From Pseudomonas sp. GV071 (lineage in GTDB: Bacteria; Pseudomonadota; Gammaproteobacteria; Pseudomonadales; Pseudomonadaceae): 64,000 nt of DNA. A model generated the notes under the pieces. The model worked only from the letters and a program-made list of their open reading frames with translations, was not told where the DNA came from and ran no database searches. Positions 35,229 to 44,638 of the stretch are shown in pieces; position 1 is the first letter of the stretch, and the number at the start of each line of letters is the position of its first letter. Both the position numbers and the translations under genes were made by a program. The stretch is from the NCBI RefSeq assembly GCF_003050835.1, contig NZ_QAOJ01000003.1, forward strand, positions 124,001 to 188,000. The letters are read 5' to 3'.

Positions 35229-37352
35229 ATGCGTTATCAACTACCCTCGCGTCGACTCAGCATGCAGCGCTTCGTTCCCAGCACCGCCTTAGCCCTTTTG
35301 ATCGGTTTCAGTGCCCTACCCCTTACCGCTTGCGCCGCTGCCACCAGCCCTGACAACAGTTGGGACAAGCTGCAGCCAGACCGCGAGCAGGTCATTGCCA
35401 GTCTCAACGTAGTGGAGCTGCTCAAGCGCCACCACTACAGCAAACCGCCGCTCAACGATGAGCGCTCGGTGATCATCTACGAGAGCTACCTGAAGCTTCT
35501 CGACCCCTCGCGGAGTTACTTCACGGCCAGCGACATCGCTGAGTTTGATAAGTGGCGCACGCAGTTCGACGATTTTCTCAAGAGTGGCGACCTCGACCCT
35601 GGGTTCACCATTTACAAGCGTCACCTCGACCGCCTGAAACAGCGCCTCGATTACGCCCTCGGCCTGCTCAACAAAGGCATCGACAAGATCGACTTCACGG
35701 CCGATGAAAGCCTGATGGTCGACCGCGAAAAAGCCCCCTGGGCCAAAGACACCGCCGAGCTCGACGAGCTGTGGCGCAAGCGTGTGAAAGACGAAGTACT
35801 GCGCCTGAAAATTGCCGGCAAAGAACCTGCGGCGATTCAGGAGTTGTTGACCAAGCGCTATAAGAATCAGCTCGCGCGCCTGGAGCAGACCCGTAGCGAA
35901 GATATCTTCCAAGCCTATATCAACACCTTTGCCCAGTCCTACGACCCGCACACCAACTACCTGTCGCCCGATAGCGCAGAAAACTTCGACATCAATATGA
36001 GCCTGTCGCTCGAAGGTATTGGTGCCGTGCTGCAGAGCGATAACGACACGGTCAAAGTGGTGCGCCTGGTGCCTGCCGGCCCGGCCGACAAGAGCAAGCA
36101 GGTCGCCCCATCCGACAAGATCGTCGGCGTCGCCCAGGGCGATGGCGAGATGGTCGATGTGATCGGCTGGCGTCTGGATGAAGTGGTCAAACTGATCCGT
36201 GGTCCGAAAGGTTCGGTGGTGCGCCTGGAAGTGGTACCGGCCACCAACGGCCCGAACGACCAGACCAGCAAGATCGTCGCCATTACCCGTGAAGCGGTGA
36301 AACTGGAAGAACAAGCGGCGAAAAAATCGGTTCTCAAGCTCAGCCACGATGGCCGCGACTACAAGCTCGGGGTGATCGAGATCCCGGCCTTCTACCTGGA
36401 CTTCAAAGCCTTCCGCGCCGGTGATCCGGACTACAAGAGCACCACCCGCGACGTGAAGAAACTGCTGGCCGAATTGCAGAAAGAGAAAGTCGACGGCGTG
36501 GTCATCGACCTGCGCAACAACGGCGGTGGCTCCCTGCAGGAAGCCACCGAGCTGACCGGCCTGTTCATCAACCAGGGCCCGACCGTGTTGGTGCGTAACA
36601 GCGACGGCCGTGTCGATGTACTGGCTGACGAAAACCCCGGCACCTACTACAGCGGCCCGATGGCGTTGCTGGTGAACCGCCTTTCCGCTTCGGCTTCGGA
36701 GATTTTCGCCGGCGCCATGCAGGACTATCACCGCGCCCTGATTCTCGGTGGCCAGACCTTCGGTAAAGGCACCGTACAGACCATTCAGCCGCTCAACCAT
36801 GGCGAGCTGAAACTGACCCTGGCCAAGTTCTACCGGGTTTCCGGGCAGAGCACTCAACACCAGGGCGTGCTGCCGGATATCGCCTACCCGGCGGTGGTCG
36901 ACACCAAAGAGATCGGCGAAAGCGCCCTGCCCGAGGCCATGCCGTGGGACAGTATCCGTCCGGCGATCAAACCCGAAAGCGATCCGTTCAAACCGTTCCT
37001 GGTCGAGCTGAAGGCTCGTCATGATGCCCGTGTGGCGAAAGACGCCGATTTCGTCTTCACCCGTGAACGTTTGGAACTGGCGCAGAAGCTGAGCCACGAA
37101 ACTACCGTGAGCCTCAACGAGACCAAACGTCGCGCTCAGCACACCGACATCGAAACCCAGCAACTGGCCATGGAGAACACCCGTCGTGCCGCCAAGGGCC
37201 AGGAGCCGCTGAAGGAGCTGAAGAAAGAAGACGAAGACGCGCTGCCGACCGAGGACGACAAGATCAAGCCGGAAGACGACGCCTACCTGTCCGAAACCGG
37301 GCAGATTCTGCTCGACTATCTCGGCCTGAATTCGGCCGTGGCCAAGCACTGA
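35229..37352 (+). CDS. prc: Periplasmic tail-specific protease Prc/AlgO
   Basis: 707 residues from 35229, or 696 from an ATG at 35262 that gives a tighter signal peptide; neither start has a strong ribosome site. The signal region ends ALPLTACAAA, where LTAC could be a lipobox. A PDZ domain follows (~245-330), then the S41 domain with DLRNNGGGSLQEATELT and the Ser-Lys dyad in SASASEIFAGAM and QTFGKGTVQ (~485-520). The charged C-terminal ~130 residues are family-typical. In P. aeruginosa the orthologue influences MucA/AlgU control; here the role is inferred. Confidence 0.93.
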   Translation: MRYQLPSRRLSMQRFVPSTALALLIGFSALPLTACAAATSPDNSWDKLQPDREQVIASLNVVELLKRHHYSKPPLNDERSVIIYESYLKLLDPSRSYFTASDIAEFDKWRTQFDDFLKSGDLDPGFTIYKRHLDRLKQRLDYALGLLNKGIDKIDFTADESLMVDREKAPWAKDTAELDELWRKRVKDEVLRLKIAGKEPAAIQELLTKRYKNQLARLEQTRSEDIFQAYINTFAQSYDPHTNYLSPDSAENFDINMSLSLEGIGAVLQSDNDTVKVVRLVPAGPADKSKQVAPSDKIVGVAQGDGEMVDVIGWRLDEVVKLIRGPKGSVVRLEVVPATNGPNDQTSKIVAITREAVKLEEQAAKKSVLKLSHDGRDYKLGVIEIPAFYLDFKAFRAGDPDYKSTTRDVKKLLAELQKEKVDGVVIDLRNNGGGSLQEATELTGLFINQGPTVLVRNSDGRVDVLADENPGTYYSGPMALLVNRLSASASEIFAGAMQDYHRALILGGQTFGKGTVQTIQPLNHGELKLTLAKFYRVSGQSTQHQGVLPDIAYPAVVDTKEIGESALPEAMPWDSIRPAIKPESDPFKPFLVELKARHDARVAKDADFVFTRERLELAQKLSHETTVSLNETKRRAQHTDIETQQLAMENTRRAAKGQEPLKELKKEDEDALPTEDDKIKPEDDAYLSETGQILLDYLGLNSAVAKH

Positions 37353-37390
37353 TAGAGCGTCATCAAGCAGTCATCAAACTGTCGTGAAAT

Positions 37391-37425
37391 AAGGGGCTGG
37401 TAGCGATACCAGCCCCTTTTGTTTT
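37391..37425 (+). terminator. Terminator of prc
   Basis: Twelve-base stem AAGGGGCTGGTA / TACCAGCCCCTT with GCGA loop and TTTTGTTTT tail. Confidence 0.88.
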
Positions 37426-37444
37426 CAGGACATCGAGAGCCCCC

Positions 37445-39205
37445 ATGACCGTCACCGAGCAGTTGAGCGCGCTGGACCACATCCTTGCTCACGGCGACCT
37501 GCATAGCCTGTTTCAGCCCATCGTGTCGCTGTCCGAGCGCCGCATTCTGGGCTACGAAGCATTGACCCGCGGCCCCTCGAACAGCCCCCTGCACTCCCCC
37601 GTCAACCTGTTCGGCGTGGCTCGCCACGCTGGTCGCCTGAGCGAGCTGGAACTGGCTTGTCGCAAGAGCGCCTGCCGCGCCTTCAGCGAACAGAAGCTGG
37701 AGGGCAAGTTGTTCCTCAACGTCTCGCCAGACTCCCTGCTGGAGCCCACCCACCAGCCAGGCCGCACCCTCAAGCTGTTGCAGAACTACGGCATCCCACC
37801 GAGCAACGTGGTGATCGAGCTCACTGAGCAATCGCCGACGGAAGATTTTTCCCTGCTCTACACCGCCCTGCACCACTACCGCGCGATGGGCTTTTCTATT
37901 GCTCTGGACGACCTCGGTGCCGGCTATTCAAGCCTGCGACTGTGGTCGGAGTTACGCCCGGACTACGTCAAAATCGACCGGCACTTCATCGACGGTATTC
38001 ATCAGGACGCGGTGAAGCGCGAGTTCGTCGGCTCCATTCTGCAGATGGCCAAAGCCTCCCGCGCGCAGGTGATTGCCGAGGGCATCGAACTGAGCGAAGA
38101 ACTCACCGTGCTGGCGGAAATGGGCGTCGACCTGTTGCAGGGTTACCTGCTCAGCCGCCCACAAGAACAACCACCGCGAGATGCACGCAGCCTGCTGCCA
38201 AAACTGGAGGCCAGCCCACCGGCATTAAGTGAAGACGGCAGCGACCTCAGCGCCCTGCTCAATGAGCAGCCCGCCGTCAGTGAGGACCTGCCGATTGCCG
38301 CTGTGTTAGAAGCCTTCCGCGCCCAGGCCAACCTCAATTCCCTGGCGGTGCTCAATGCCGAGCAACAACCCGTCGGCATCGTGCACCGGCATTCGCTCTC
38401 CGACGCCCTGCTCAAGCCATTTGCCACCGACCTGTTTGCACGCAAGCCCATCAGCCGCCTGATGAGCTCGGACTTTCTCGCCGTGGACTTGGGTCAGAGC
38501 CTGCAGAAGGTCAGCCGCCTGCTAACCAGCCGTGCCCGCCAGCGTATGGAAGAGGATTTCATCATCACCCTGCACGGCCGCTACCAAGGCCTGGGGCGGG
38601 TGATCGATGTACTCAAGCTGATCACCGAACTGAAAATCCAGCAGGCCCGCCACGCCAACCCGCTGACCCTGCTGCCCGGCAACGTCCCGATTCAGCAGTG
38701 CCTGACGCGCCTGTTGCAACAGGCCCGCGAGGCAGTGATCTGCTACGTGGATATCGACAGCTTCAAGCCCTTCAACGACCTCTATGGCTACGCCAAGGGC
38801 GATGAAATTCTGCTGTGCCTGGCGCAGTGCCTGAGCGAGCGTGTCGACCCAGCGCGCGACTTCGTCGGCCACATTGGCGGCGATGACTTTTTGCTGGTGC
38901 TGGGTTCGGAAGATTGGCGCGCACGCCTTAACTATCTACTGGAAGATTTCCAGGGCCAGTGCCGGCGGTTCTACAGTGCCGAACACCTGGAAGCGGGCTG
39001 CTTCATCGCCCATAACCGCAAGGGCCAACGCGAGGAGTTCCCGTTGCTGTCGCTGTCGTTGGGAGTGGTGCATCTGCACCCCTCGAGCTGCGCCAAGATG
39101 GACGCTGCGCAGCTCGCCGGCTTGGCCTCCGAGGCCAAACGCCAGGCTAAAAATGTGCCCGGCTACAGCTTGCACATCATCGATACGCAGAAGCTTTCGG
39201 CCTGA
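37445..39205 (+). CDS. EAL-CBS-GGDEF cyclic-di-GMP protein
   Basis: 586 residues, no membrane segment. An N-terminal EAL domain (~10-245) keeps the phosphodiesterase residues: E38 in YEALTRG, TEQSP, DDLGAGYSSL and KIDRHFI. A CBS-like pair (~280-390) may sense a nucleotide. A C-terminal GGDEF domain (~400-560) has HIGGDDF in place of R-x-GGDEF. The order EAL before GGDEF is the reverse of the common one. It probably degrades c-di-GMP; synthesis by the changed GGDDF site is doubtful. The start is 92 bp past prc. Confidence 0.9.
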   Translation: MTVTEQLSALDHILAHGDLHSLFQPIVSLSERRILGYEALTRGPSNSPLHSPVNLFGVARHAGRLSELELACRKSACRAFSEQKLEGKLFLNVSPDSLLEPTHQPGRTLKLLQNYGIPPSNVVIELTEQSPTEDFSLLYTALHHYRAMGFSIALDDLGAGYSSLRLWSELRPDYVKIDRHFIDGIHQDAVKREFVGSILQMAKASRAQVIAEGIELSEELTVLAEMGVDLLQGYLLSRPQEQPPRDARSLLPKLEASPPALSEDGSDLSALLNEQPAVSEDLPIAAVLEAFRAQANLNSLAVLNAEQQPVGIVHRHSLSDALLKPFATDLFARKPISRLMSSDFLAVDLGQSLQKVSRLLTSRARQRMEEDFIITLHGRYQGLGRVIDVLKLITELKIQQARHANPLTLLPGNVPIQQCLTRLLQQAREAVICYVDIDSFKPFNDLYGYAKGDEILLCLAQCLSERVDPARDFVGHIGGDDFLLVLGSEDWRARLNYLLEDFQGQCRRFYSAEHLEAGCFIAHNRKGQREEFPLLSLSLGVVHLHPSSCAKMDAAQLAGLASEAKRQAKNVPGYSLHIIDTQKLSA

Positions 39206-39206
39206 C

Positions 39207-39677
39207 TTACAGGCCCAGTTCGGTGGCGCGCCGAGCGTAGCGCTCGGCCAATTGGGCATCAGCGCTCAGGCCGTGCTCGCCTTGGGCATACAACTCAGCC
39301 AGACGACGCGCGGCCAGTGGATGGCCGGCATCGGCAGCGAGGGTCCACCAACGTGCCGCAGCGACGCCATCCGGCGCGTTGCGGGTGTCCCCCGCCAGGC
39401 TGATGACACCGAGCTGGTAGGCGGACTTCGCATCACCTGCGCCAGCCGCTTTACCCAGCAAGCGAATGCCTTCCTCACGCGCGCCAAAACCGCGACCGCG
39501 AAACAGCAACAGGTGACCGTAGAAGCTTAACGCGGCAACGTCGTCGAGCGCCGCCATGCGCGCGAACTGCCCTTCCATCCAGGCCCATACACGCGGTTGC
39601 TTGACCAGTGCCGGCCAGCGCAAAAGACGACGGGCAAACCAGTAGCCCAGGCGGGCTTTGACGCGCCAATAGACCAC
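39207..39677 (-). CDS. Sel1-like repeat protein
   Basis: 156 residues, GTG start placed directly after the previous gene's TGA. After a basic N-terminus (WRVKARLGYWFARRLLRWPAL) come Sel1 helices: GIRLLGKAAGAGDAKSAYQLG, AARWWTLAADAGHPLAARRL and AERYARRATELG. Such repeats mediate protein-protein contacts. It is last of a three-gene unit with 39678-40043 and the HTH gene. A similar protein is at 55980-56390. Confidence 0.8.
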   Translation of the reverse strand: MVYWRVKARLGYWFARRLLRWPALVKQPRVWAWMEGQFARMAALDDVAALSFYGHLLLFRGRGFGAREEGIRLLGKAAGAGDAKSAYQLGVISLAGDTRNAPDGVAAARWWTLAADAGHPLAARRLAELYAQGEHGLSADAQLAERYARRATELGL

Positions 39678-40043
39678 TCAGGCCTCTTCCGGATAGTCGT
39701 ACTCGAATACCCGCACCACTTCGGCAGCATGCCAAGAGGCGGCGGCAACGCCGTCGCTCGGGCCATTAAAACGCCCCAGGCGCAGCGCGCACTCGAAGAA
39801 GCCGGTGCGCGGCAAACGGCTGGCGCCTTGGCTGATCACCAGCGAACTGCGCAATGGGTATTCCGCACGCGCATCCAGAGCAGCCAGGTGCTCGAGCGCA
39901 GCGGTCAGGGTTTGCATGGCGGGGGTGGGTAATTCCAGACGCTCGATCAGGGCGCGATACGTCAGCAGGTGGCGCTGCCTGCGCGCCTCCGCCAACTCAC
40001 CCAAGAGCGCCTGCCAATGTTGGCGACTAATGCTTACGCTCAC
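39678..40043 (-). CDS. Conserved hypothetical partner of HTH protein
   Basis: 121 residues from a GTG overlapping the HTH stop (ACGTGA). No membrane segment or signal. Visible pieces: QHWQALLGELAEARRQRHLLTYRALIERLEL, then PLRSSLVISQGASRLPRTGFFECALRLGRF; both shown as landmarks and cut to family-like motifs HLLTYRALIERL and PRTGFFECALRLGRF. I do not recognise a named family. Being sandwiched and overlapped by an HTH gene and a Sel1 gene, it probably works with one of them. Confidence 0.7.
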   Translation of the reverse strand: MSVSISRQHWQALLGELAEARRQRHLLTYRALIERLELPTPAMQTLTAALEHLAALDARAEYPLRSSLVISQGASRLPRTGFFECALRLGRFNGPSDGVAAASWHAAEVVRVFEYDYPEEA

Positions 40044-40366
40044 GTATCGGACTCCCAACTGCTAACGCCCAGGTTCCAGGCCAGGGCGCGGCGAATGGCC
40101 GAATCGGGCTGGCGCTCGCCGCTTTCGATCATCGTCAGGTAGTGCGGGCTGATGCCCACAGTGCGAGCAAGTTCTTCTAAAGCCAGGCCCTTGGCCTCGC
40201 GCAGCGCCTTCAGTTCACTGAGGCTGGAGGCCGCTTTGACCTGCTCGCTGGTCGCCTGCACGGGCGCAGGGGTACGACCTGCTGCCTGCAACAACGCTTG
40301 ATATTCCGCCCATGGCAACACCGCATATTCGGCTTCGCCATCACGCATGATTACCTGCACATCCAT
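40040..40366 (-). CDS. XRE-family HTH regulator with antitoxin-like N-terminus
   Basis: 108 residues. The N-terminal ~30 residues (MDVQVIMRDGEAEYAVLPWA) look like the Phd/antitoxin-type extension seen before some Cro/CI domains. The HTH (~50-105) reads LKALREAKGLALEELARTVG then ISPHYLTMIESGERQPD. It is first in the unit and overlaps the next gene by 4 bp. It may autoregulate the operon. Toxin-antitoxin function is possible but unproven. Confidence 0.8.
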   Translation of the reverse strand: MDVQVIMRDGEAEYAVLPWAEYQALLQAAGRTPAPVQATSEQVKAASSLSELKALREAKGLALEELARTVGISPHYLTMIESGERQPDSAIRRALAWNLGVSSWESDT

Positions 40367-40484
40367 CACCGCCTACCCCATGGAAAAGCAGTGCCGACTG
40401 CTTCAGCACTTTCCTTGTAAGGCCGCATCTTAACAGGCCAAACCGCGATAGGGGCGTGATGCGTGGGGCAAGTTTTTTGCGTTT

Positions 40485-40934
40485 TTAGCCCGCCGATTGG
40501 CCGTCTTGTGATGGCACCGATGATGGCAACTTCAACAGTTCTTCCTGCTGCGTCGGCGTACGCGCGGCCAGCCAAGCCCGGAATTCATCCAGCTCTGTGC
40601 TCCACGTACGCAACAGCCAACCGAGCACGGCAATGTCATCGATAAAACCAACGCCCAGCAGCGCATCGGGAATCGCATCAATCGGCGAGAGGAAATACAG
40701 CAGCGCTGCGACTACCGAGAGCAACGCCTGGGAACTGATGCCTCGGTACTCTCCCCGCCACCACGCCATGCATAACGCCAGTAACACTCGCAGTTCAGCC
40801 TTCAACGCACCCAGGCGCCCCCCCTGGGATGCGCTTTTACGCGTCACGGCCAGCAGCAATGCCGGCATTCTGCCGCGAACGATGAAGCGCTGCGCAATGG
40901 GCAGGTAACGGGCGAAATTCCATGGTGTTTTCAT
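40485..40934 (-). CDS. YkvA/DUF1232 family protein
   Basis: 149 residues. The DUF1232 core is LYFLSPIDAIPDALLGVGFIDD followed by IAVLGWLLRTW (~85-115), a membrane-associated motif. The N-terminus is basic. Function of the family is unknown. A DnaA-box-bearing intergenic element lies just upstream of its start. Confidence 0.85.
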   Translation of the reverse strand: MKTPWNFARYLPIAQRFIVRGRMPALLLAVTRKSASQGGRLGALKAELRVLLALCMAWWRGEYRGISSQALLSVVAALLYFLSPIDAIPDALLGVGFIDDIAVLGWLLRTWSTELDEFRAWLAARTPTQQEELLKLPSSVPSQDGQSAG

Positions 40935-40975
40935 CGATAAACCTCCTCAGCCCGCGTGCTTACTGGGCTGGCTGG

Positions 40976-41085
40976 GTTATCCACCGAACCTGTGGATAAC
41001 CTTGTGAACAACCTGCGAGCCTCGCAAGCAAAAGCCCATGCCATGGGGCTTTGCTACAGATCGGGCATTTTTTAATCAGCGAAAA
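40976..41085. repeat. Intergenic element A with DnaA-box-like inverted pair
   Basis: TTATCCACC (40978-40986) and TGTGGATAA (40991-40999) face each other across four bases. Then follows a related stretch with a hairpin (GCAAAAGCCC / GGGGCTTTGC) and an AT-rich tail. A sister copy lies at 56495-56590. No gene was found in 40935-41242. Confidence 0.55.
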
Positions 41086-41242
41086 AAAACAAACAAAATC
41101 AGGTAGTTATTAAAAATATGGAGTTGGTACGTAAGTGTCACCTAGTGCCAATGCGAGCTGTTCGCGAAATGTGCATAACCGTAACACCCGCGCTTATTTC
41201 AGACCCGGCAGTCAGCCTGTGGTTCGACTATAAACACCCAGA

Positions 41243-41274
41243 AACGACAACGCCCCGTCGAGACGGGGCGTTGT
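41243..41274 (-). terminator. Terminator of FKBP gene
   Basis: Stem ACAACGCCCCGT / ACGGGGCGTTGT with CGAG loop; CGTTTC follows on the minus strand. Confidence 0.75.
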
Positions 41275-41289
41275 GATGACACAGAGGTA

Positions 41290-42030
41290 TTACTTGGCTG
41301 GAGCGTCTTGCGGCTCAGCTTCCGGCGCAGGAGCGGCGGATGGATCTTTGATGCCCAGCAATTCCAGGTCAAATACCAGTACCGAGTTGGCAGGGATAGC
41401 CGGGCTCGGGCTCTGGGCACCGTAGGCCAGCTCGCTCGGGATGTAGAGCTTGATCTTCTCGCCAACGTGCATCAGTTGCAGGGCTTCAACCCAGCCTGGG
41501 ATCACGCCGCTAACCGGCAGGTCGATCGGGCTACCACGCTCAACGGAGCTGTCGAACACTTTGCCATCAGTCAGTTTGCCTTCGTAGTGAACAGTCACCA
41601 CGTCGGACGCTTTCGGCTGAGGGCCGTCAGCTTTCTTCACAACTTCGTATTGCAGGCCCGAAGCGGTGGTGGTCACGCCGTCGCGCTTCTTGTTTTCTTC
41701 AAGGAATTTCTTGCCTGCTGCAGCCGACTCTTCGGCGAGCTTGGCGCTGCGCTGTTCAGCGCGCTCTTGCAGGGCTTTGAAGGCTTCCATCAGCTCTTCG
41801 TCTTTGAGCTTCTGCTCTTTCTTGCCGATTGCGTCTTCGATGCCCTGAGCTACAGCCTTGGAATCGAGATCGTCCATACCTTCTTGAGCCAGGCTTTTGC
41901 CCATGTTCAAGCCGATACCGTAGGACGCTTTTTGCGCGGGGGTTTTCAGCTCAACGCTGGTCTGCGAATCGCAGCCTGCGAGCACCAGGCCCACCAAGGC
42001 CACCGCCGCCGCTAAACGATGTTGTCTCAT
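41290..42030 (-). CDS. FKBP-type peptidyl-prolyl isomerase, lipoprotein
   Basis: 246 residues from MRQHRLAAAV. The lipobox LAGC predicts lipidation at residue ~20 and Asp at +2, which suggests inner-membrane retention. An N-terminal dimerisation domain (KASYGIGLNMGKSLAQ ... KKEQKLKDEELMEAF) leads by a long helix to the C-terminal FKBP domain (VTVHYEGKLTDGKVFDSS, GVIPGWVEALQLMHVGEK, ELAYGAQ). This is the FkpA/Mip layout. It assists folding in the periplasm. Confidence 0.92.
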   Translation of the reverse strand: MRQHRLAAAVALVGLVLAGCDSQTSVELKTPAQKASYGIGLNMGKSLAQEGMDDLDSKAVAQGIEDAIGKKEQKLKDEELMEAFKALQERAEQRSAKLAEESAAAGKKFLEENKKRDGVTTTASGLQYEVVKKADGPQPKASDVVTVHYEGKLTDGKVFDSSVERGSPIDLPVSGVIPGWVEALQLMHVGEKIKLYIPSELAYGAQSPSPAIPANSVLVFDLELLGIKDPSAAPAPEAEPQDAPAK

Positions 42031-42281
42031 ACTAATTCCTTGTTTGTGCGCTAAAGAGGGCAATCGAGTGAAGCTGCGAGCTTAGCAGGCCGCTGTGATC
42101 ACTGGCTACGGGGCTATGAACCAGAAAAGTGGCATAAGTTCAGGGATGTAAAAGGAATTTTTCCCGAACGTTGCCTGGTAAAGCCCCGTGAAAAATCATC
42201 GACGACAGCGCTCCCTGCTTCGGTCGAATAGCCGGTGCAGTGCAGGCCTATAAAGGAAGGGAAACACGAAGGGCAGAAACG

Positions 42282-42308
42282 AAAAAAGCGACCCTAAGGT
42301 CGCTTTCT
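42282..42308 (-). terminator. Terminator of tRNA-Val/tRNA-Asp transcript
   Basis: Stem AAAGCGACC / GGTCGCTTT with CTAA loop and six A on the plus strand, 40 bp past tRNA-Asp. Apart from this, 42031-42348 contains no supported gene. Confidence 0.8.
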
Positions 42309-42348
42309 AAGCGCTGGCTCTACTTCAGTCTATAGAGCTAGCTAAATA

Positions 42349-42425
42349 TGGCGCAGCGGACGGGACTCGAACCCGCGACCCCCGGCGTGACAGGCCGGTA
42401 TTCTAACCGACTGAACTACCGCTGC
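42349..42425 (-). tRNA. tRNA-Asp (GTC)
   Basis: 77 nt with encoded CCA. Acceptor stem GCAGCGG/CCGCTGC, D loop AGTCGGTTAGA, anticodon stem-loop CCGGCCTGTCACGCCGG giving anticodon GTC, T arm GGGTTCGAGTCCC. Confidence 0.96.
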
Positions 42426-42442
42426 GCGTAACCTCAAGAGAT

Positions 42443-42518
42443 TGGTGGGTGATGACGGGATCGAACCGCCGACCCTCTGCTTGTAAGGCAGATGCTCTCC
42501 CAGCTGAGCTAATCACCC
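42443..42518 (-). tRNA. tRNA-Val (TAC)
   Basis: 76 nt with encoded CCA. Acceptor GGGTGAT/ATCACCC, anticodon loop CTTACAA giving TAC, T arm GCGGTTCGATCCCGT. It is 17 bp upstream of tRNA-Asp on the same transcript. Confidence 0.96.
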
Positions 42519-42678
42519 TTCACTCTCGAAGTGGGGCGCATTCTACGGAGCGATCTTCACCCTGGCAAGCCCTTTTTAAAATAATTTTTACTGACGTTCC
42601 AAAGGCTTAGCGCAGGGTTGGCCAATGGCGCCCAGGGGGGAATAATGCGCCCTTTGCGAAAAATGGAGTTCCCCCCTC

Positions 42679-43599
42679 ATGTGGTTCCGTAACCTGCTCG
42701 TCTATCGCCTCACTCAAGATCTGCCCTTCGATGCGCAAGCACTGGAAACCGCACTGGCCGCCAAACCTGCTCGCCCCTGCGCCAGCCAGGAACTGACCAC
42801 CTACGGTTTCATCGCACCTTTCGGCAAAGGTGAAGACGCGCCCCTGGTGCATGTCAGCCAGGACTTCATGCTGATCGCCGCACGCAAAGAAGACCGCATC
42901 CTGCCGGGCAGCGTGGTGCGCGACGCGGTCAAGGAAAAGGTCGACGAGATCGAAGCCGAGCAGATGCGCAAGGTCTATAAGAAAGAGCGCGACCAGATCA
43001 AGGACGAGATCATCCAGGCCTTCCTGCCACGCGCCTTTATCCGCCGCTCCTCTACCTTCGCCGCCATCGCGCCCAAGCAAGGCCTGATTCTGGTCAACGC
43101 TGCCAGCCCGAAAAAAGCCGAAGACCTGCTGTCCACCCTGCGCGAGGCTGTCGGTTCGCTGCCAGTGCGCCCGCTGACGGTAAAAGTCGCACCAACCGCG
43201 ACCATGACCGAGTGGGTAAAAACCCAGACCGCCGCCCCAGGCTTCCACGTGCTGGACGAATGCGAGCTGCGCGACACCCAGGAAGATGGCGGCATCGTGC
43301 GCTGCAAACGTCAGGACCTGACCAGCGAAGAGATCCAGTTGCACCTGTCAGCTGGCAAGTTCGTCACTCAGCTGTCGCTGGCCTGGGAAGACAAGCTGTC
43401 GTTCGTGCTCGACGACAAAACCATCATCAAGCGCCTGCGCTTTGAAGACCTGCTCACCGACCAGGCTGAACAGGATGGCGGCGACGAGGCCCTGGGCCAA
43501 CTGGACGCCAGCTTCACCTTGATGATGCTGACCTTCACCGAGTTCCTGCCACAGCTGTTCGACGCCCTCGGCGGCGAAGAAATGCCGCAAGGCATCTGA
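42679..43599 (+). CDS. rdgC: Recombination-associated protein RdgC
   Basis: 306 residues, the usual length. The start [11 protein letters not shown] and the segments GWV-like [30 protein letters not shown] and [11 protein letters not shown] are family-typical. RdgC forms a ring on DNA and limits RecA filament activity. It precedes the symporter by 14 bp and the two could share a transcript. Confidence 0.95.
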   Translation: MWFRNLLVYRLTQDLPFDAQALETALAAKPARPCASQELTTYGFIAPFGKGEDAPLVHVSQDFMLIAARKEDRILPGSVVRDAVKEKVDEIEAEQMRKVYKKERDQIKDEIIQAFLPRAFIRRSSTFAAIAPKQGLILVNAASPKKAEDLLSTLREAVGSLPVRPLTVKVAPTATMTEWVKTQTAAPGFHVLDECELRDTQEDGGIVRCKRQDLTSEEIQLHLSAGKFVTQLSLAWEDKLSFVLDDKTIIKRLRFEDLLTDQAEQDGGDEALGQLDASFTLMMLTFTEFLPQLFDALGGEEMPQGI

Positions 43600-43613
43600 T
43601 CGAGTCCTGACCT

Positions 43614-44588
43614 ATGCGCGCACTGGCCGCCCTCAGTCGTTTCGTTAGCAACACCTTCGCCTACTGGGTGCTGCTGTTTGCCGTAGTGGCGTTCTTTGCG
43701 CCGCAGTGGTTTGTTGGCCTGAAAGTGGCCATCGTGCCGCTGCTCGGCGTGGTGATGTTCGGCATGGGCTTGACCCTCAAGCTCGATGACTTTGCCGAAG
43801 TCGCCCGCCACCCCTGGCGGGTAGCGCTGGGAGTGGTCGCGCATTTTGTGATCATGCCGGGCGTGGCCTGGTTGCTGTGCCAGGTATTTCACCTGCCGGC
43901 CGAGATAGCGGTGGGTGTAATTCTGGTGGGCTGCTGCCCGAGCGGCACGGCTTCGAACGTGATGACCTGGCTGGCCAAGGGCGACCTGGCGTTGTCGGTG
44001 GCGATTGCTGCCGTCACCACCTTGCTCGCGCCGTTGCTGACGCCCGCGTTGATCTGGCTATTGGCGTCAGCCTGGCTGCCGGTGTCGTTCGCCGATCTGT
44101 TCTGGTCGATCCTGCAGGTGGTGCTGCTGCCCATCGTGCTGGGCGTGGTGGCGCAACGGCTGCTCGGTGAGCGCACGCGACTGGCAGTGGATGTATTGCC
44201 GCTGGTGTCGGTGGTCAGCATCGTGCTCATCGTCAGCGCTGTGGTGGCGGCCAGCCAGGCGAAGATTGCCGAGTCGGGTCTGCTGATCATGGCGGTGGTA
44301 ATTCTGCACAACAGCTTCGGTTTTCTACTCGGCTACTTCACCGGCAAAGTGTTCAAGCTGCCCTTGGCGCAGCGCAAATCCTTGGCCTTGGAAGTGGGCA
44401 TGCAGAACTCCGGCCTGGGGGCAGCGCTGGCCAGTGCGCACTTCTCACCCTTGGCGGCCGTACCCAGCGCGCTGTTCAGCGTATGGCACAACATTTCCGG
44501 GGCGCTGTTGGCGACCTGGTTCCGCCGCATGGCAGACGACGCCAGAGCGCCGGAGCAGCCAGCAGAACCTGCGCAACCAGCATCCTGA
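43614..44588 (+). CDS. Bile acid:sodium symporter family protein
   Basis: 324 residues with about ten helices. GMGLTLKLDDF (~48-58) and GCCPSGTASNVMTWLAKGDLALS (~104-126) are hallmark BASS segments, and EVGMQNSGLGAALA (~260-273) supplies the second sodium-site region. Bacterial members import pantoate, bile acids or other organic anions with sodium. Substrate is not evident from context. Confidence 0.9.
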   Translation: MRALAALSRFVSNTFAYWVLLFAVVAFFAPQWFVGLKVAIVPLLGVVMFGMGLTLKLDDFAEVARHPWRVALGVVAHFVIMPGVAWLLCQVFHLPAEIAVGVILVGCCPSGTASNVMTWLAKGDLALSVAIAAVTTLLAPLLTPALIWLLASAWLPVSFADLFWSILQVVLLPIVLGVVAQRLLGERTRLAVDVLPLVSVVSIVLIVSAVVAASQAKIAESGLLIMAVVILHNSFGFLLGYFTGKVFKLPLAQRKSLALEVGMQNSGLGAALASAHFSPLAAVPSALFSVWHNISGALLATWFRRMADDARAPEQPAEPAQPAS

Positions 44589-44638
44589 AACAATCACTGA
44601 GCTTGCCCTTGGGCGAGCTTTGTGCAAAATACCGCACA

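Noticed and set aside
35316..37349. 677-codon open frame antisense to prc
   Set aside because: Prc has complete catalytic motifs on the plus strand. The antisense frame is open only because of GC-rich third positions; no motifs, no ribosome site.
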